64,000 nt of DNA from positions 3,038,001 through 3,102,000 of the forward strand of contig OZ316892.1 in assembly GCA_973895155.1 (NCBI GenBank), in the 5' to 3' direction. The translations under genes were made by a program, and so were the position numbers. The notes under the pieces were generated by a model. It saw nothing but the letters and a program-made list of their open reading frames with translations. It searched no databases and had not been told where the DNA came from. Origin of the DNA: Marsupella aquatica (taxonomy: Eukaryota > Marchantiophyta). How positions within the stretch are numbered: position 1 is the first letter of the stretch; every line of letters starts with the position of its first letter. Positions 19,918-30,028 of this stretch are shown here, piece by piece.

Positions 19918-21963
19918 TCACTTAATGTGCAACTTCTCCGCCGCCCATTGCATGTAGCTCTGTTGGTTCTTCTGCTCAACCTTCTTCTCCAGTTTCTCCG
20001 CATCCTCCCCGTCCTCGTCCTGTCCCTCGTCTACTGCAACCCCATCGTCATTCAACAACGCCAGTGTCTCCTCCTCTCTCTCCACCTCCAGCAAATTCAA
20101 ATCCCCCCACCCCACTTTCCGCAACACAACCCCAACCATGTGCTTATACCTCAAATGCCCGCTCACAGTGGGGCTCACATCGACATTCTCCACGCCTACA
20201 TTGTCCACGGCCTGCAGCCCCGCCACCCCGAATTGAATGCTGCTGGTGCGATAGAGGAACGCGAGGACGTAGTCGTTCTCAGAATACACGTTCACCAGCC
20301 TCCCCGCCACGACGGATCGAAGCGCACACCATGCGTCTGCGTCGCTGGGGCAGGGAGCCCCGACGAGCACCGCCGACTCGATGAGCCCGAACGCCTTCCT
20401 ATCGGCCAGGGACATCAAACATGAGAAGATCACACGGGCGCCCAAAGAATAGCCGACGAGCGTCACCGGTCGTTCTCCTTGAGCTTTGTTGATCAGCGCG
20501 TCGGCGAGCACGATGCCCGCCTTGTCGGCTCGAGTTTTCGCGACGGAGAAGGGGTTGTCCAGGACCTTCTTCACGTTGAGGATGTTCAGGGGCCATAGCG
20601 CTGAGTAGAGGGTCGCGAAGACGGTGCGTTTGATGATCTGCTTCTTTGCGACGCCCCAGGCGGCGGAGGAAATCACAGTCGTCATGGAATTGCCGAGGTT
20701 GAGAAGAGATTTCATTTCGTAGCGGAGGGCGAAGACCTCGGAAGTGGTCGAGAGAACGCGCCAAGGATTGACGATGTCCTCCTTGACCGTGATCCAGCCT
20801 GATATCCCGATTGTGACTCGGAGGCGTCCGTCCTCGATTTGGGTGTTAGATTTTTTCCTCGAGCTGCCGTTGATGGGGAGGAATGCGAAATCCTCCACCT
20901 CCCTCGCGTAATCGTCCATCATCTGCCCCGTCATGCGGCCTCCGTAGGCACCGAACAGAGAGCCCACTATGATCCCGCTCTGTGCAACGCTGCCGAGAAG
21001 GCCGGCAGCAGCGGTGGTGCCGAGTCCCAATCCGCCCATCACACTTCCTATCCCGGCAGAGAGCAAGGGAGCAGCGAGGCCGCCAGTGACACCCAGAACC
21101 GCTGCGCCTACAGCCGTGGCGAGTCCCACTTTCCATCGCCGTGCTGTCTGATTTTCTTCACTCCGTTTCTGCGTCTCCTCGTCTCCGGACATGCGCTTTG
21201 CAGCTGACAGGAGGCTTTGCGCGACTTTGATCTCCGCCTCGACGAGCACGTCCACGCTCAGCTCCAGGCTCGACGTGAGGTAGAGCAGCAGGACTCGGGA
21301 GTGCGCAAGGTAATGTTCCAACGACAACGAGAGGAGCAGAATCGCATTCAACAGCAATACCTTTTTCTCCTTCTCCAACCCCGTCAACTCAGTTGGTACC
21401 GCGGGGTACAGGGCATGCAACGCCCTGTCCACCTGCTCGTCCTTCGCCTGCTCGCCGATCACGGTCGTCTCCAGCACCGGAGGCTGGACTCCCTCTGCCT
21501 CATCTCCCTGCTTCTCTGCTGTCTCCGCAGAATCAACAATCACCTCCCCAATTCGCTTCAGAACGCTCTCCTCCCAGCTGTGGAAAAAATCCAATGCTGC
21601 GGCGCGCAGTTCCTGGAGTTTGGGCGTTGAGAGGATTTTCTCCCTCCTCTCTCTCTCCTTCCGGGCCTTCTCTTGGTCATCGGGGGAGAGCGCTGCCGCG
21701 TCGACGTTCGGGTTTTGCGAACTAGATTGGCCGTTCGGTAATCTAGAAATGGGAGATGAATTCAAGGATGTCTGCGATGCGTCGAAATTATCCACCAGCG
21801 CCTTTCGCATGGATGCGATGATATTCGCGATGAGAAGGGTGAGTTGCTCACGCTGTGAGAAACTCAGGATCGTGCTGAGATTCGCGTCCTGTTCCTGCTG
21901 CTTCGGCATTTTTGAATGTGACAATTTTTCTGACAATTTCCGTGTCGGCGCCTTGGCGACCAA
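19918..21963 (-). CDS. TMCO4-like / DUF726 alpha/beta-hydrolase membrane protein
   Basis: A single 681-residue frame. The N-terminal half is helical and charged (about 90-130: QEKARKERERREKIL). A Gly/Ala-rich hydrophobic block at about 277-345 (VGLATAVGAAVLGVTGGLAA to GIIVGSLFGAYGG) can supply paired membrane segments. The C-terminal hydrolase region carries the nucleophile elbow VGYSLGARVIFSCL (Ser near 505), VLVGAPCP, SENDYVLAFLYR (Asp near 561) and GHLRYKHMVGV (His near 597 and 603), a plausible Ser-Asp-His triad. This order is that of DUF726 proteins (animal TMCO4, yeast YFL034W). Substrate is unknown. The gene is intronless and clearly more GC-rich than its surroundings. The stop is TGA at 19918. 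The start at 21963 is the first Met of the frame. Confidence 0.92.
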   Translation of the reverse strand: MVAKAPTRKLSEKLSHSKMPKQQEQDANLSTILSFSQREQLTLLIANIIASMRKALVDNFDASQTSLNSSPISRLPNGQSSSQNPNVDAAALSPDDQEKARKERERREKILSTPKLQELRAAALDFFHSWEESVLKRIGEVIVDSAETAEKQGDEAEGVQPPVLETTVIGEQAKDEQVDRALHALYPAVPTELTGLEKEKKVLLLNAILLLSLSLEHYLAHSRVLLLYLTSSLELSVDVLVEAEIKVAQSLLSAAKRMSGDEETQKRSEENQTARRWKVGLATAVGAAVLGVTGGLAAPLLSAGIGSVMGGLGLGTTAAAGLLGSVAQSGIIVGSLFGAYGGRMTGQMMDDYAREVEDFAFLPINGSSRKKSNTQIEDGRLRVTIGISGWITVKEDIVNPWRVLSTTSEVFALRYEMKSLLNLGNSMTTVISSAAWGVAKKQIIKRTVFATLYSALWPLNILNVKKVLDNPFSVAKTRADKAGIVLADALINKAQGERPVTLVGYSLGARVIFSCLMSLADRKAFGLIESAVLVGAPCPSDADAWCALRSVVAGRLVNVYSENDYVLAFLYRTSSIQFGVAGLQAVDNVGVENVDVSPTVSGHLRYKHMVGVVLRKVGWGDLNLLEVEREEETLALLNDDGVAVDEGQDEDGEDAEKLEKKVEQKNQQSYMQWAAEKLHIK

Positions 21964-22434
21964 TGCAAAGGACCAGCTGCGGATAGTTCACAATTGAGCA
22001 AAACTCACTTCTACCCAAGATGTTTGCTACGCAGCTCAAATCCTTTAAACTGGAACACGGCCTCGTTTCAAACTCGAACTCACTTAGCTTTAACGTCGTT
22101 GAGCTCGTGACAATCCAGAGGCGCCCAGGTAGAAGCGAAGCGTGAATCTCCAAGCAATCTAACTCAGGACTAGGTGATGCCTCAGCCTACTAAAATGTGG
22201 TAATTGAATTTACACGGCAGAATTGTAAGACGCGAAAAATGGGATTGTCCAAAGTAAACCTTTCAGGATGAGGTCCGAATTTGTGGGCATGGTACTGAGT
22301 TCTTTTTGTCGAGGATACACTACTGTGAGCGGCTACTCTCTCGAGTTGACATGGGAGGTTGCCAACATTCTTTCCCGAGAAGTACAATTTCTCTTGCCCT
22401 CTCGCATCCCCACTCTCACCGCTGCTCGTCACAC
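21964..22434 (-). promoter_or_regulatory. Upstream region of the TMCO4-like gene
   Basis: No TATA box stands out. The moderate GC content falls off by about 22150. Short frames on both strands lack domains. Confidence 0.3.
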
Positions 22435-22695
22435 CATAGATCTAAAGTATGTCGAAACCAAAACCGTCAGCCAAGAATTCCTCCGATTTCAGGACACCAT
22501 AGATCGATGTCGAAACCAAAACCGTCAGCCAAGAATTCCTCCGATTTCAGGACACCATAGATCGATGTCGAAACCACAACCGTCAGCCAAGAATTCCTTC
22601 GATTTCAGGACACCACCATAGACATATGTTGGAACCAAAACCGTCAGCCAAGAGTTCCTCCGATTTCAGGACTCCATAGATCCTCCGATTTCAGG
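22435..22695. repeat. 58-bp tandem repeat, ~4 copies
   Basis: 'gtcgaaacca' starts units at 22451, 22509 and 22567, and a variant unit starts at 22628 ('gttggaacca'), all followed by 'ccgtcagccaagaattcctc' and 'cgatttcaggacacc'. The first three are 58 bp apart; the last step is 61 bp because of an extra 'cca'. The array sits ~470 bp upstream of the TMCO4-like start codon. Confidence 0.9.
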
Positions 22696-22892
22696 ACAGT
22701 GAAACAAATCCTTAGAAGTTGCTGATTCTTCTTACAATGCAGAGGCGAAATGGGGAGAATTGGTTTCTTTCCCAGATCAATTTCTTCAGTTTCTACAAGG
22801 ATGGCAGGTGTCGTCCTAGGTACCTTTCCAACTCGACCTCCAATCTCTGTGGGCATAACGTGTCTGCTATGACTTCAGGAATGATTGTGTCT

Positions 22893-23215
22893 TTTTCCTC
22901 TCTTCTCGCTGGATCGATCCAACATGACTTGTTTCCTTCATCGATTGACATCTGTCCTTTCATGGAAAAAGGTACTACTGTGTATTTTTTTATCTTTTAT
23001 TTTTCCCTCCTTCTAGATTTTGAGTTTGCGTCTTTTCTATTTTAGTATTTCGTCTTCTATTTTTCCTCTGGATCGATCACGCATGACATGTTTCGTTCCA
23101 GTAGTTGACACGTGTCCCTTCATAAAACGAGGTACTAAATAAGCTCAATCTTTCTCCCTTGTTTTTTGTTTTTTTCTTTCTTCCTAGGTATTTTGAGTCT
23201 TTTCCATCTGCCCTT
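22893..23215. repeat. Diverged tandem duplication, ~159-bp unit
   Basis: 'cctc...ctggatcgatc' occurs at about 22911 and 23070. It is followed in both copies by 'catgac.tgttt', 'ttgacac.tgtcc', 'ttcat..aa...ggtact' and a T-rich tail containing 'ttttgagt'. Confidence 0.7.
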
Positions 23216-26097
23216 TTCTTTTTGAGGTTGATGTTTGTCCTCTCTTATGGGGTCTTACGGGGATGTTGTGTCAATAAACTCCATGACATAACATGGGTAG
23301 GAATGTGATATATAATTCATGCCATCCATACCATATATTGGAGGACCAGCGCAAATTAGTCGCCTTCAAACCCCTCTTTCAATTCATGTGTAGTCTCTAT
23401 TTATGGTGATGCATGCATATCTGCGAGTCTATTCCATGACCTCAAAGCTTTGCAGGCCGGAGTGACTCTCAATCCAAGCTTCATTCGAATATATAAATAT
23501 GCTGATTGTGACTATGAATTTGTGGCCAAGTTATTTACTTAATTTCTACTCATTCTGGTAATTTGTGCCCCTTTATAAAACATCTTAACAGCAGTCACTT
23601 GTTCAGGAGGCCCACTACCCCCTTTGTTGTTCCTTTAATTATCTTTCATTCTGGCAAAGCTAGAACAGTTTCCAACACCAACAAGAGTGTTGACTACTTT
23701 GTAAATTATTATAAAAATTAGTTTGCATTGCATTAAAAATACCCTTGCTTTGTTTGCATGTACTCCCTGTATTAGTTTTGCTGAGGGCCTGGGGTTGCTA
23801 TCGTCCCTGTGTTTTGTCCATTTTCATTTTTGTCCTTATTAACAATCATGAGTCCTTATTGAGAATTAAGGTCTAGAGGTTTCACTCTAGACCATGGGCC
23901 ACAAAAGTAGCTTCCCTTTACGCATTACTAACCCAAATTATTAGTAAGGTATATATTAAATTTAGGGTGGGGAAGAGAGGCTGTGCCAACAACTCAAGTC
24001 TAGCCTCAAGAGTTTCACTTCCACAAAAATGGCACATCATGTACAACAAAGGATAGGGTTATTTTATTGATTGTAAGGGAAGACTTAAGAATTTTATCAA
24101 AATAACAATAGGATCCTTTAAATCCAATTTTGAAACTTAGAAGAACATTAGGATCTTCTTAATCCAATTTTTGGAACATTCCAACTTTAAAGAGATTGAA
24201 AAATAAAAAAAAATCTTACATTTTAGTGGGTCCGAAGCCTAAAAATGTCACAAATGATGGGGAAGCCTCCATATAGTGACCCCCAAGAGCCAAGCCCCTT
24301 GTGGTAGAGTCACCACAAGTCAAGTCCTGGTGACTTCTCTGAAGACTATCAGCAGTGAGATTGTATCTCCTGGTTTTGAGAACTAAGGCTGAGTGTGCAA
24401 AATGAAGAAATGCCCATCACAAATGGGCTAGGTAACTGAGGAAATCTTATATAGATCAGGTTCTAGGTCAAACTCCCAGCGGGAGTCACCAATGATCAAA
24501 ACTCCGACCTGACCGAGGAGCATCCTTAGCATGTTGGGTGGAGTCAATTAGACACGTGCTGACTTGTCTTTAGAGAAGGAGTTGCATAGTAAGCAAATAT
24601 TGGGTTAAGGATCTGTACAGATTCCAATCCAACACACTATGTAATAGTTTAAGTAAGAACAGTGATGAGACAATTAACCAGGTTGATGAACTCTCCCGTG
24701 AACTCTGGCTTCTCTTTGTCTGGTTCTTCTCTAAAGCATCTCGGTAGAGACCATTTTAGCTTCTCTTTGCTATATTTTTTTTATGATGTCCTTGTTCCCT
24801 TTAGATCTTTGCCCTTTAGTGTACATTTTCTGTTGGTTTTGATGAGAAAGAATTTCCAGGTCCAATATTTAATGCTTCTAATATTTAGCACTTTGTTTTG
24901 TCAATCAGTTGAGTTAGACTTAGAGTGGCTGAAATGAGATCTTGAACTAGATGAGCAACCAACATTTGAATTCAAGCTACATGCAGGGTGCGAGGGTGAG
25001 GTACTGTTTGAACAGGAGCAACCAATTCAACATGATTTGGATTGAAGTTCAGGGTGAGTTACAACAGGGCAACTTACTATCTGAACATGAGCAACCAACA
25101 TTTGGATGCAGGTTCAGAGTGAGATATTGTTTGAACAATTGGATTCCAGCTCAGGCAAAGCTATTGTGTGAACATTTCAAGTTCAAGGTAAGTTATTGTT
25201 TGAACTTTTTGATTCAAGTTCAGACTGAATTTAGATTCAATTCAGGGTGAGTTAACATTGAGAGCTAAGTTCAGGGTGAGTCCTGTTTGATATGTTATCA
25301 ATTGATGGACACGTGCTCAAAACTGATATGACACAAACTGGTGGATGCATGCTCCAAACTGGGTTGAAACTGTGTTAGGCGTCCTTGAAGGCCTTTCCCA
25401 AATGTCACTCAGAGTTCAGAACAGGACAAGCTTAAAAGTGGAGAGTAGGAGAGTAGGAGTAGGAATATTTCACCTGGTGTTCTTCTGGGTTTAGTAACTT
25501 CTTGGAAAATTTTACAAAATATACTCATTTTTTATTTAAGATGTGTAGGAAGTGGTCACCTACATGCTGTCCATTTCAATACAATTCTATTATTTCTAAG
25601 GAAAAAGACAAAATACCTAAAGAACTCATATACTCCACTCAAATAACGAGTGAAAGAGCTTGTGGTTGGGCTTGTAGTACTATTTTTGCTTGAACAAAGT
25701 GCCAAAAATATCCAACTGAAAAAACTCACAACAACAACCAAAAAAAGCAATCCGAGAATAAGGAGTGCAGGTGCCGTAAGCAAATATGTTAATCTGGAAA
25801 AGTTTGGATCTAAATCTGGGCCAAGTCATTACCAAACTCAGAGTCAAATGAAAGTGCGTCTAGCAATAAAATTACGGGTATTTAGCACTTCAATGTGAGG
25901 CACCATCTCATGCAAGGACATATTAATTCAAATCATGTTTACTCTCAGGCTCTACTGCCGCAAAAATTGTGCCATTCAAAAATTGCAACCGGGCAAACAG
26001 CACTACACTTTGGGCAGGCCAGGTAGACAACAATGCATGGCAAACATTCAATAACCAAAAAGGGTTTTCCTTCCTAGCATTCTGTCCTGTGTTACAA
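23216..26097. other. Long intergenic, repeat-derived, no gene seen
   Basis: AT-rich sequence without recognisable coding. 'aggtttcactctagacca' at about 23877 recurs in inverted form near 37320-37350, so at least part is dispersed repeat. At 24980-25290 there are degenerate repeats of a ~60-70 bp unit built on 'ttcagggtgagtta..gttt' and 'gaaca'. The VTI1 3' UTR should lie just left of 26098. Confidence 0.5.
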
Positions 26098-28328
26098 TTA
26101 TGAGATCCTTATGAAAAGTACCACAATTATGGCAACAGCAAGAACAACAATGATGGTAACCATGATCCACTTGTGTTTGCTCATTCTTCGGGTCATTGAG
26201 TTCAGGATTCGCTTGCTCTTTCCAATACTGTCATCAACTCTGTGTAACTGCATCAGGCAGCACAAAGCACTAAAGCAAAAAAATTAAAGCCTGTCACAAT
26301 GCTCCAACCGGTAAAATAATCAGCTCTATATGGAGGCTAGAGCTATCTTGGATTCTCCTCCACATTCTAATGCTTAGATCCATTCTGAAGGATGGCAGAG
26401 CAATATATATAGCTTATAGTCAATGACACTCCTTGCAAGATATAGTTGATCAATCAGCAAACCTTTTGTTTAGGAATAAGCATTATTTCAAAGCTATTGC
26501 ACAAGATTAAAACAACGTTTGCTTGTCTTGACCAGAATCAATTTGGGGATTAACACTTCATTAATTACTGTGTTGACTACTTTTTTGTGGAGAAAGCAAG
26601 CTCCTTGTTAAAGGGGCCGGAATGTTACTTTTGAGAACCCCACAAAGGGCCAAATTAGCAGAATTTGCTCTGTAGGATCTGAACCGATGCCAACATTGGC
26701 ACTACAATCCTTGGTTTACATAAGGAGGGGAAACTTTCAAAAACAGATTTCCTCAAAATATGACCATAAATTTGGGACCCTCCCAGCTTTGTTAACATGA
26801 ATCCACCACCAAAAGGGACACACAATAGTTGACCTAGACTTCCTATATGCCCAACAGTATTAGCTTAGACCCACCGTTTCACGAGAATGCAGAAGAACTT
26901 GTCTTTGCTGATGGAGATCTTGAAGAATAGACACACCAAGATCTTCTGTTTCTAGTAGATTTCGCTTGCTGTCTTTGATCTTGTCTCCAGCCTGGTTCAA
27001 CCTTTCTGTTGACATTGCTAATCTTCCTCGTTGGTCAGCAGACAACTGTGAAATGGGCACAAGACACAACGTAGAGCAAAAGAGGGCAAATTGAGCTCTG
27101 TCCAACAATACACATTACAGAAATCTCCCATGACAGTCTCAACAAAGAATGGTAGGATTATCTCCAACCTATATATAGCGCTTTATTGGAGTATCAAGTT
27201 TCAGCCCCTACCCTTGATGTTTCCATATTTATAAAAAAGAATTTTCACTAATTAAAGGATCAAGAGCTCGACTTGATCGGGGGAGGTGGGTACAAATTCT
27301 TACTAAATCAGAATTGGCCATCCCTCCCTTCATCAAGTCATCCCTCAAAGCAATCGCATCACTTGCTGCAGATAATTTCTTTACTTCTCGTTTGAGGTTA
27401 TTCAAATCAGATTTGTACTCTCGCAATTTAGCGAGTAGTGCAGCCTTCTGATGAAATGGCAAACTTCGTGCTTCAAGGTCCATTCTCCGGATCTGTGAAA
27501 TATTAAACACAAGAATGTCAACTGCAGCATGCATATGGACATCGAGCAAGTAAGTGCAGCTGTAGAATTGAAGAGATTGCAGGGCCTTCCAAGGGATGAG
27601 GGCAGCACTCCATACAATGCACATGAAACTCCCGGTGCAAACTGATCTTCAAGGAAGAGTAATTGGATTCACGATAGGATCACATGACTTTCATAAGAAT
27701 AATCGCATAATGCAATATAGCTTATTGAAGTGCATTTGCACGACTGACAGGAGATGTAATTGAATTCTTGAAGGTGGCAGTCACTCAATGCATCTATTAA
27801 AGGACAATCAAACGTACATCATATTCAAATGACCTAGGTATTTAGATCCCTAACTTTATAACGGACAAAACCAGTATACACAATTATCACCAAGCATGTT
27901 TATAGTACCAGCGATTCTGCCTCATCCACTCCAGTCTTGAGCTCTGAAAATGATACTTTCCGCTCCTCTGTCACGTTAAAGCACAGGAAAACAGGTTAAG
28001 AGAAATTACAGCATGTTGTGTCGCTTCAAGTGCGTTGTTCTAGAGGTGGCATGCACACATGTTCTCTACATGACAATATCATTGAGACTCAAGTCTAAAC
28101 AGAAAGAGAATAATGTCACATTCTCAGGGTTGCATTGCATTAGATCTAGACCAAATCCAATGCAGAAAACAAAATGTAAAGCAACAAGGCAGCACCAGGC
28201 AACAGGCAACAGGCCCTGGGTCTAAATCACAAACCTCCATTGACAATACCGGTGGATGTACATTTCCGGGACAAGTTGGTTGAAAGCTCACAATACTGCC
28301 GTTCATAGCCATCGAATATCTCACTCAT
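26098..28328 (-). CDS. VTI1: VTI1-type Qb-SNARE
   Basis: Tail-anchored SNARE for fusion at the trans-Golgi network, prevacuolar compartment and vacuole. Exons on the minus strand: 28328-28235, 27967-27909, 27492-27304, 27045-26875 and 26247-26098. They total 663 nt and 220 residues, against 221 in Arabidopsis VTI11, with every intron GT-AG and all phases consistent. The N-terminus MSEIFDGYERQYCELSTNLS and the three-helix domain (IRRMDLEARSL, KLREYKSDLNNLK) match VTI1. The SNARE motif spans ETEDLGVSILQDLHQQRQVL to SIGKSKRILNSMTRRMS, with a central Gln in the LHQQR segment. Then come KHKW and one membrane anchor (IMVTIIVVLAVAIIVVLF) ending RIS. The five-exon structure leaves 225-627 bp introns. 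The gene is followed in the same direction by nothing recognisable for several kb. Confidence 0.95.
26585..26735 (-). mobile_element. Possible SINE in VTI1 intron 4
   Basis: On the minus strand, 'cggttcagatcc' resembles a box B, preceded by a weak box A ('gtagtgccaatgttgg'). Downstream comes 'ccctttgtggggttctca', similar to 'ccctttctgtggggtttcac' in the SINE at 1342-1503. The 3' end is short A-rich 'cacaaaaaag'. No target duplication could be fixed, so this is a tentative older member of the same family. Confidence 0.45.
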
Positions 28329-30028
28329 CCTCCCACGCGAGGACGAGGAGCCGCGCAAATGCAAGTTATGAAATTTGTTGATGCCTTCAGAGACAGATTT
28401 GCCACAAAGACTCTACACTGCGTGCCCTAACTATTAAAGCTGCTACCGCCATGACAATCCAACACAAAAAGTAATAAAGTCAGAGCCAATTCACATTTGC
28501 CACATAATTGCTCGCCCAGGAGAAAATGCCACGCAGGGGACAGAAAATTGTTTTGTGATTTGTTGTGGATTTTGCCTACAACACAATCACGGCAGTGCTG
28601 ATTGTGTTGAAGGCACATCTGCACGCACAAAGAAGAAGAAGAAGAACACAGAATGCCATCATCGAGACGACAAATCGTTTGGTGCTTTCTTGTGGGTTTC
28701 TGCTCTGAACGCCATGACGGGATGGTCTTGTGGGGAGGCACCGAACGCAGATATCCAATCCAGGAAGGAATAGAGAAAGGATTGAAGGCAAGAAACCTGA
28801 AGAATTGCAATCACATGACAGACCAAATTGCCAATTCGCCACTTTGCCACTTTGCCTCCTGTCTGAAAGGAAAACTCTGTTTCTCTCAAAGGTTCTGCAA
28901 CAACACCTGCTACAGTTTGCTGCTCTTCTATTCTTGCCTTCAAATGCATATAGTGACCTCTCTCTAACTGCACATATGGGGGAAGAAGCGTCCAATGTGC
29001 ACTAAATGAGGATTTGCAGTACAAGTGCAATCACCTGGAATTTGCTTTTGGCGATAAACTGAAAGGAATGCAAACACCTGGAATTTGCTTTTGGCAATAA
29101 ACTGAAAGGAATGCAAACACCTGGAATTTGTACTTATCAATAAGTGGAAGGATGCAAAAAGTGGTTTAGTGCACACAGGGGATTATGCACTTAGAGAGAG
29201 TTAACTCTACTCATCTGTACTTGCCCCTCCCCTTGGTACTTGCATGAAATGAGAACTCCACTAAAATGACTTTTTGGATGAAATACAAGTGGGCATGGGG
29301 CCAAAGGTAAACATCTCATCATAAAATTGTTTTCACTTTTCAATGCTCACTATGGTTTACTTTTATACATTGTAACCTCTTCTGCACAACTTCGTTATTT
29401 ACCACATTACGGCCAAGGACATGTAAAAATATTTTATGGTCAGGACACAACACCCTCCTGGCTAGCCAAATTCATGTCCCATAAGAATTTAACGGTTTCA
29501 ATCATAAGACACTTCTTATGGCTGTCACAAGTTTCAGCCATAAGACTGTTCTTATAGCTCTACTTTGACACGCCCTCTTGGACTCTTGTACACATCCAGC
29601 AACTTTGACACTCCCTATTGGACTCTTGTAAACATCCAGCCAATGCTGTTGTCGGATTTACTTTAAGAGAGCCATTCTTTGCCCTGGCCTGTAATGAAGA
29701 CCAAGCTGGAAATCAACGATGTTGTGAAAGGCAATCCGCGAGAGGGGTTATTCATGAGATCTCGACTTCAAGGTACTGGCAAAAGCCCTTCCATGCTATG
29801 ACGAAAATGTAGTTAGTCCTATTTGAAGCCTGAGATCTCCATTGAGGTTTTTTCATTTGCTTCAAAACCCAGCTCAATGCTGGTTATTCTGCACTCACGT
29901 GAAGTGATTTTAGACATTACAGTCACGGGGAGAGGGCGGGGACAAAACTCTCTTATTTAGTTGGCCTGCAACTAGAAGGATTTTTCTTGGCTCAGGGTAC
30001 AGGAGCTGGCTACATATTGGACGGTACA
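28329..30028. other. Intergenic between VTI1 and RMC1 homologs
   Basis: Holds the VTI1 promoter (28329 upward) and the RMC1 3' UTR (below 30029). Tandem repeats: a 43-bp unit ('cacctggaatttgc') at 29032, 29075 and 29118; and a 41-bp pair around 29562-29641 ('actttgacacgccctcttgg'). A hairpin-forming segment 'cttatggctg...cagccataag' lies near 29516-29545. Several overlapping frames at 28430-29030 are shadows without domains. Confidence 0.5.

Noticed and set aside
19927-21725. Many 60-165 codon frames on both strands over the TMCO4-like gene
   Set aside because: High GC content keeps other frames open; the 681-codon frame with the GYSLG hydrolase signature explains the region.
24980-25290. 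Repeated 'ttcagggtgagtta' segments as a coding repeat protein
   Set aside because: Spacing is irregular and frames shift between copies; better explained as a decayed tandem repeat.
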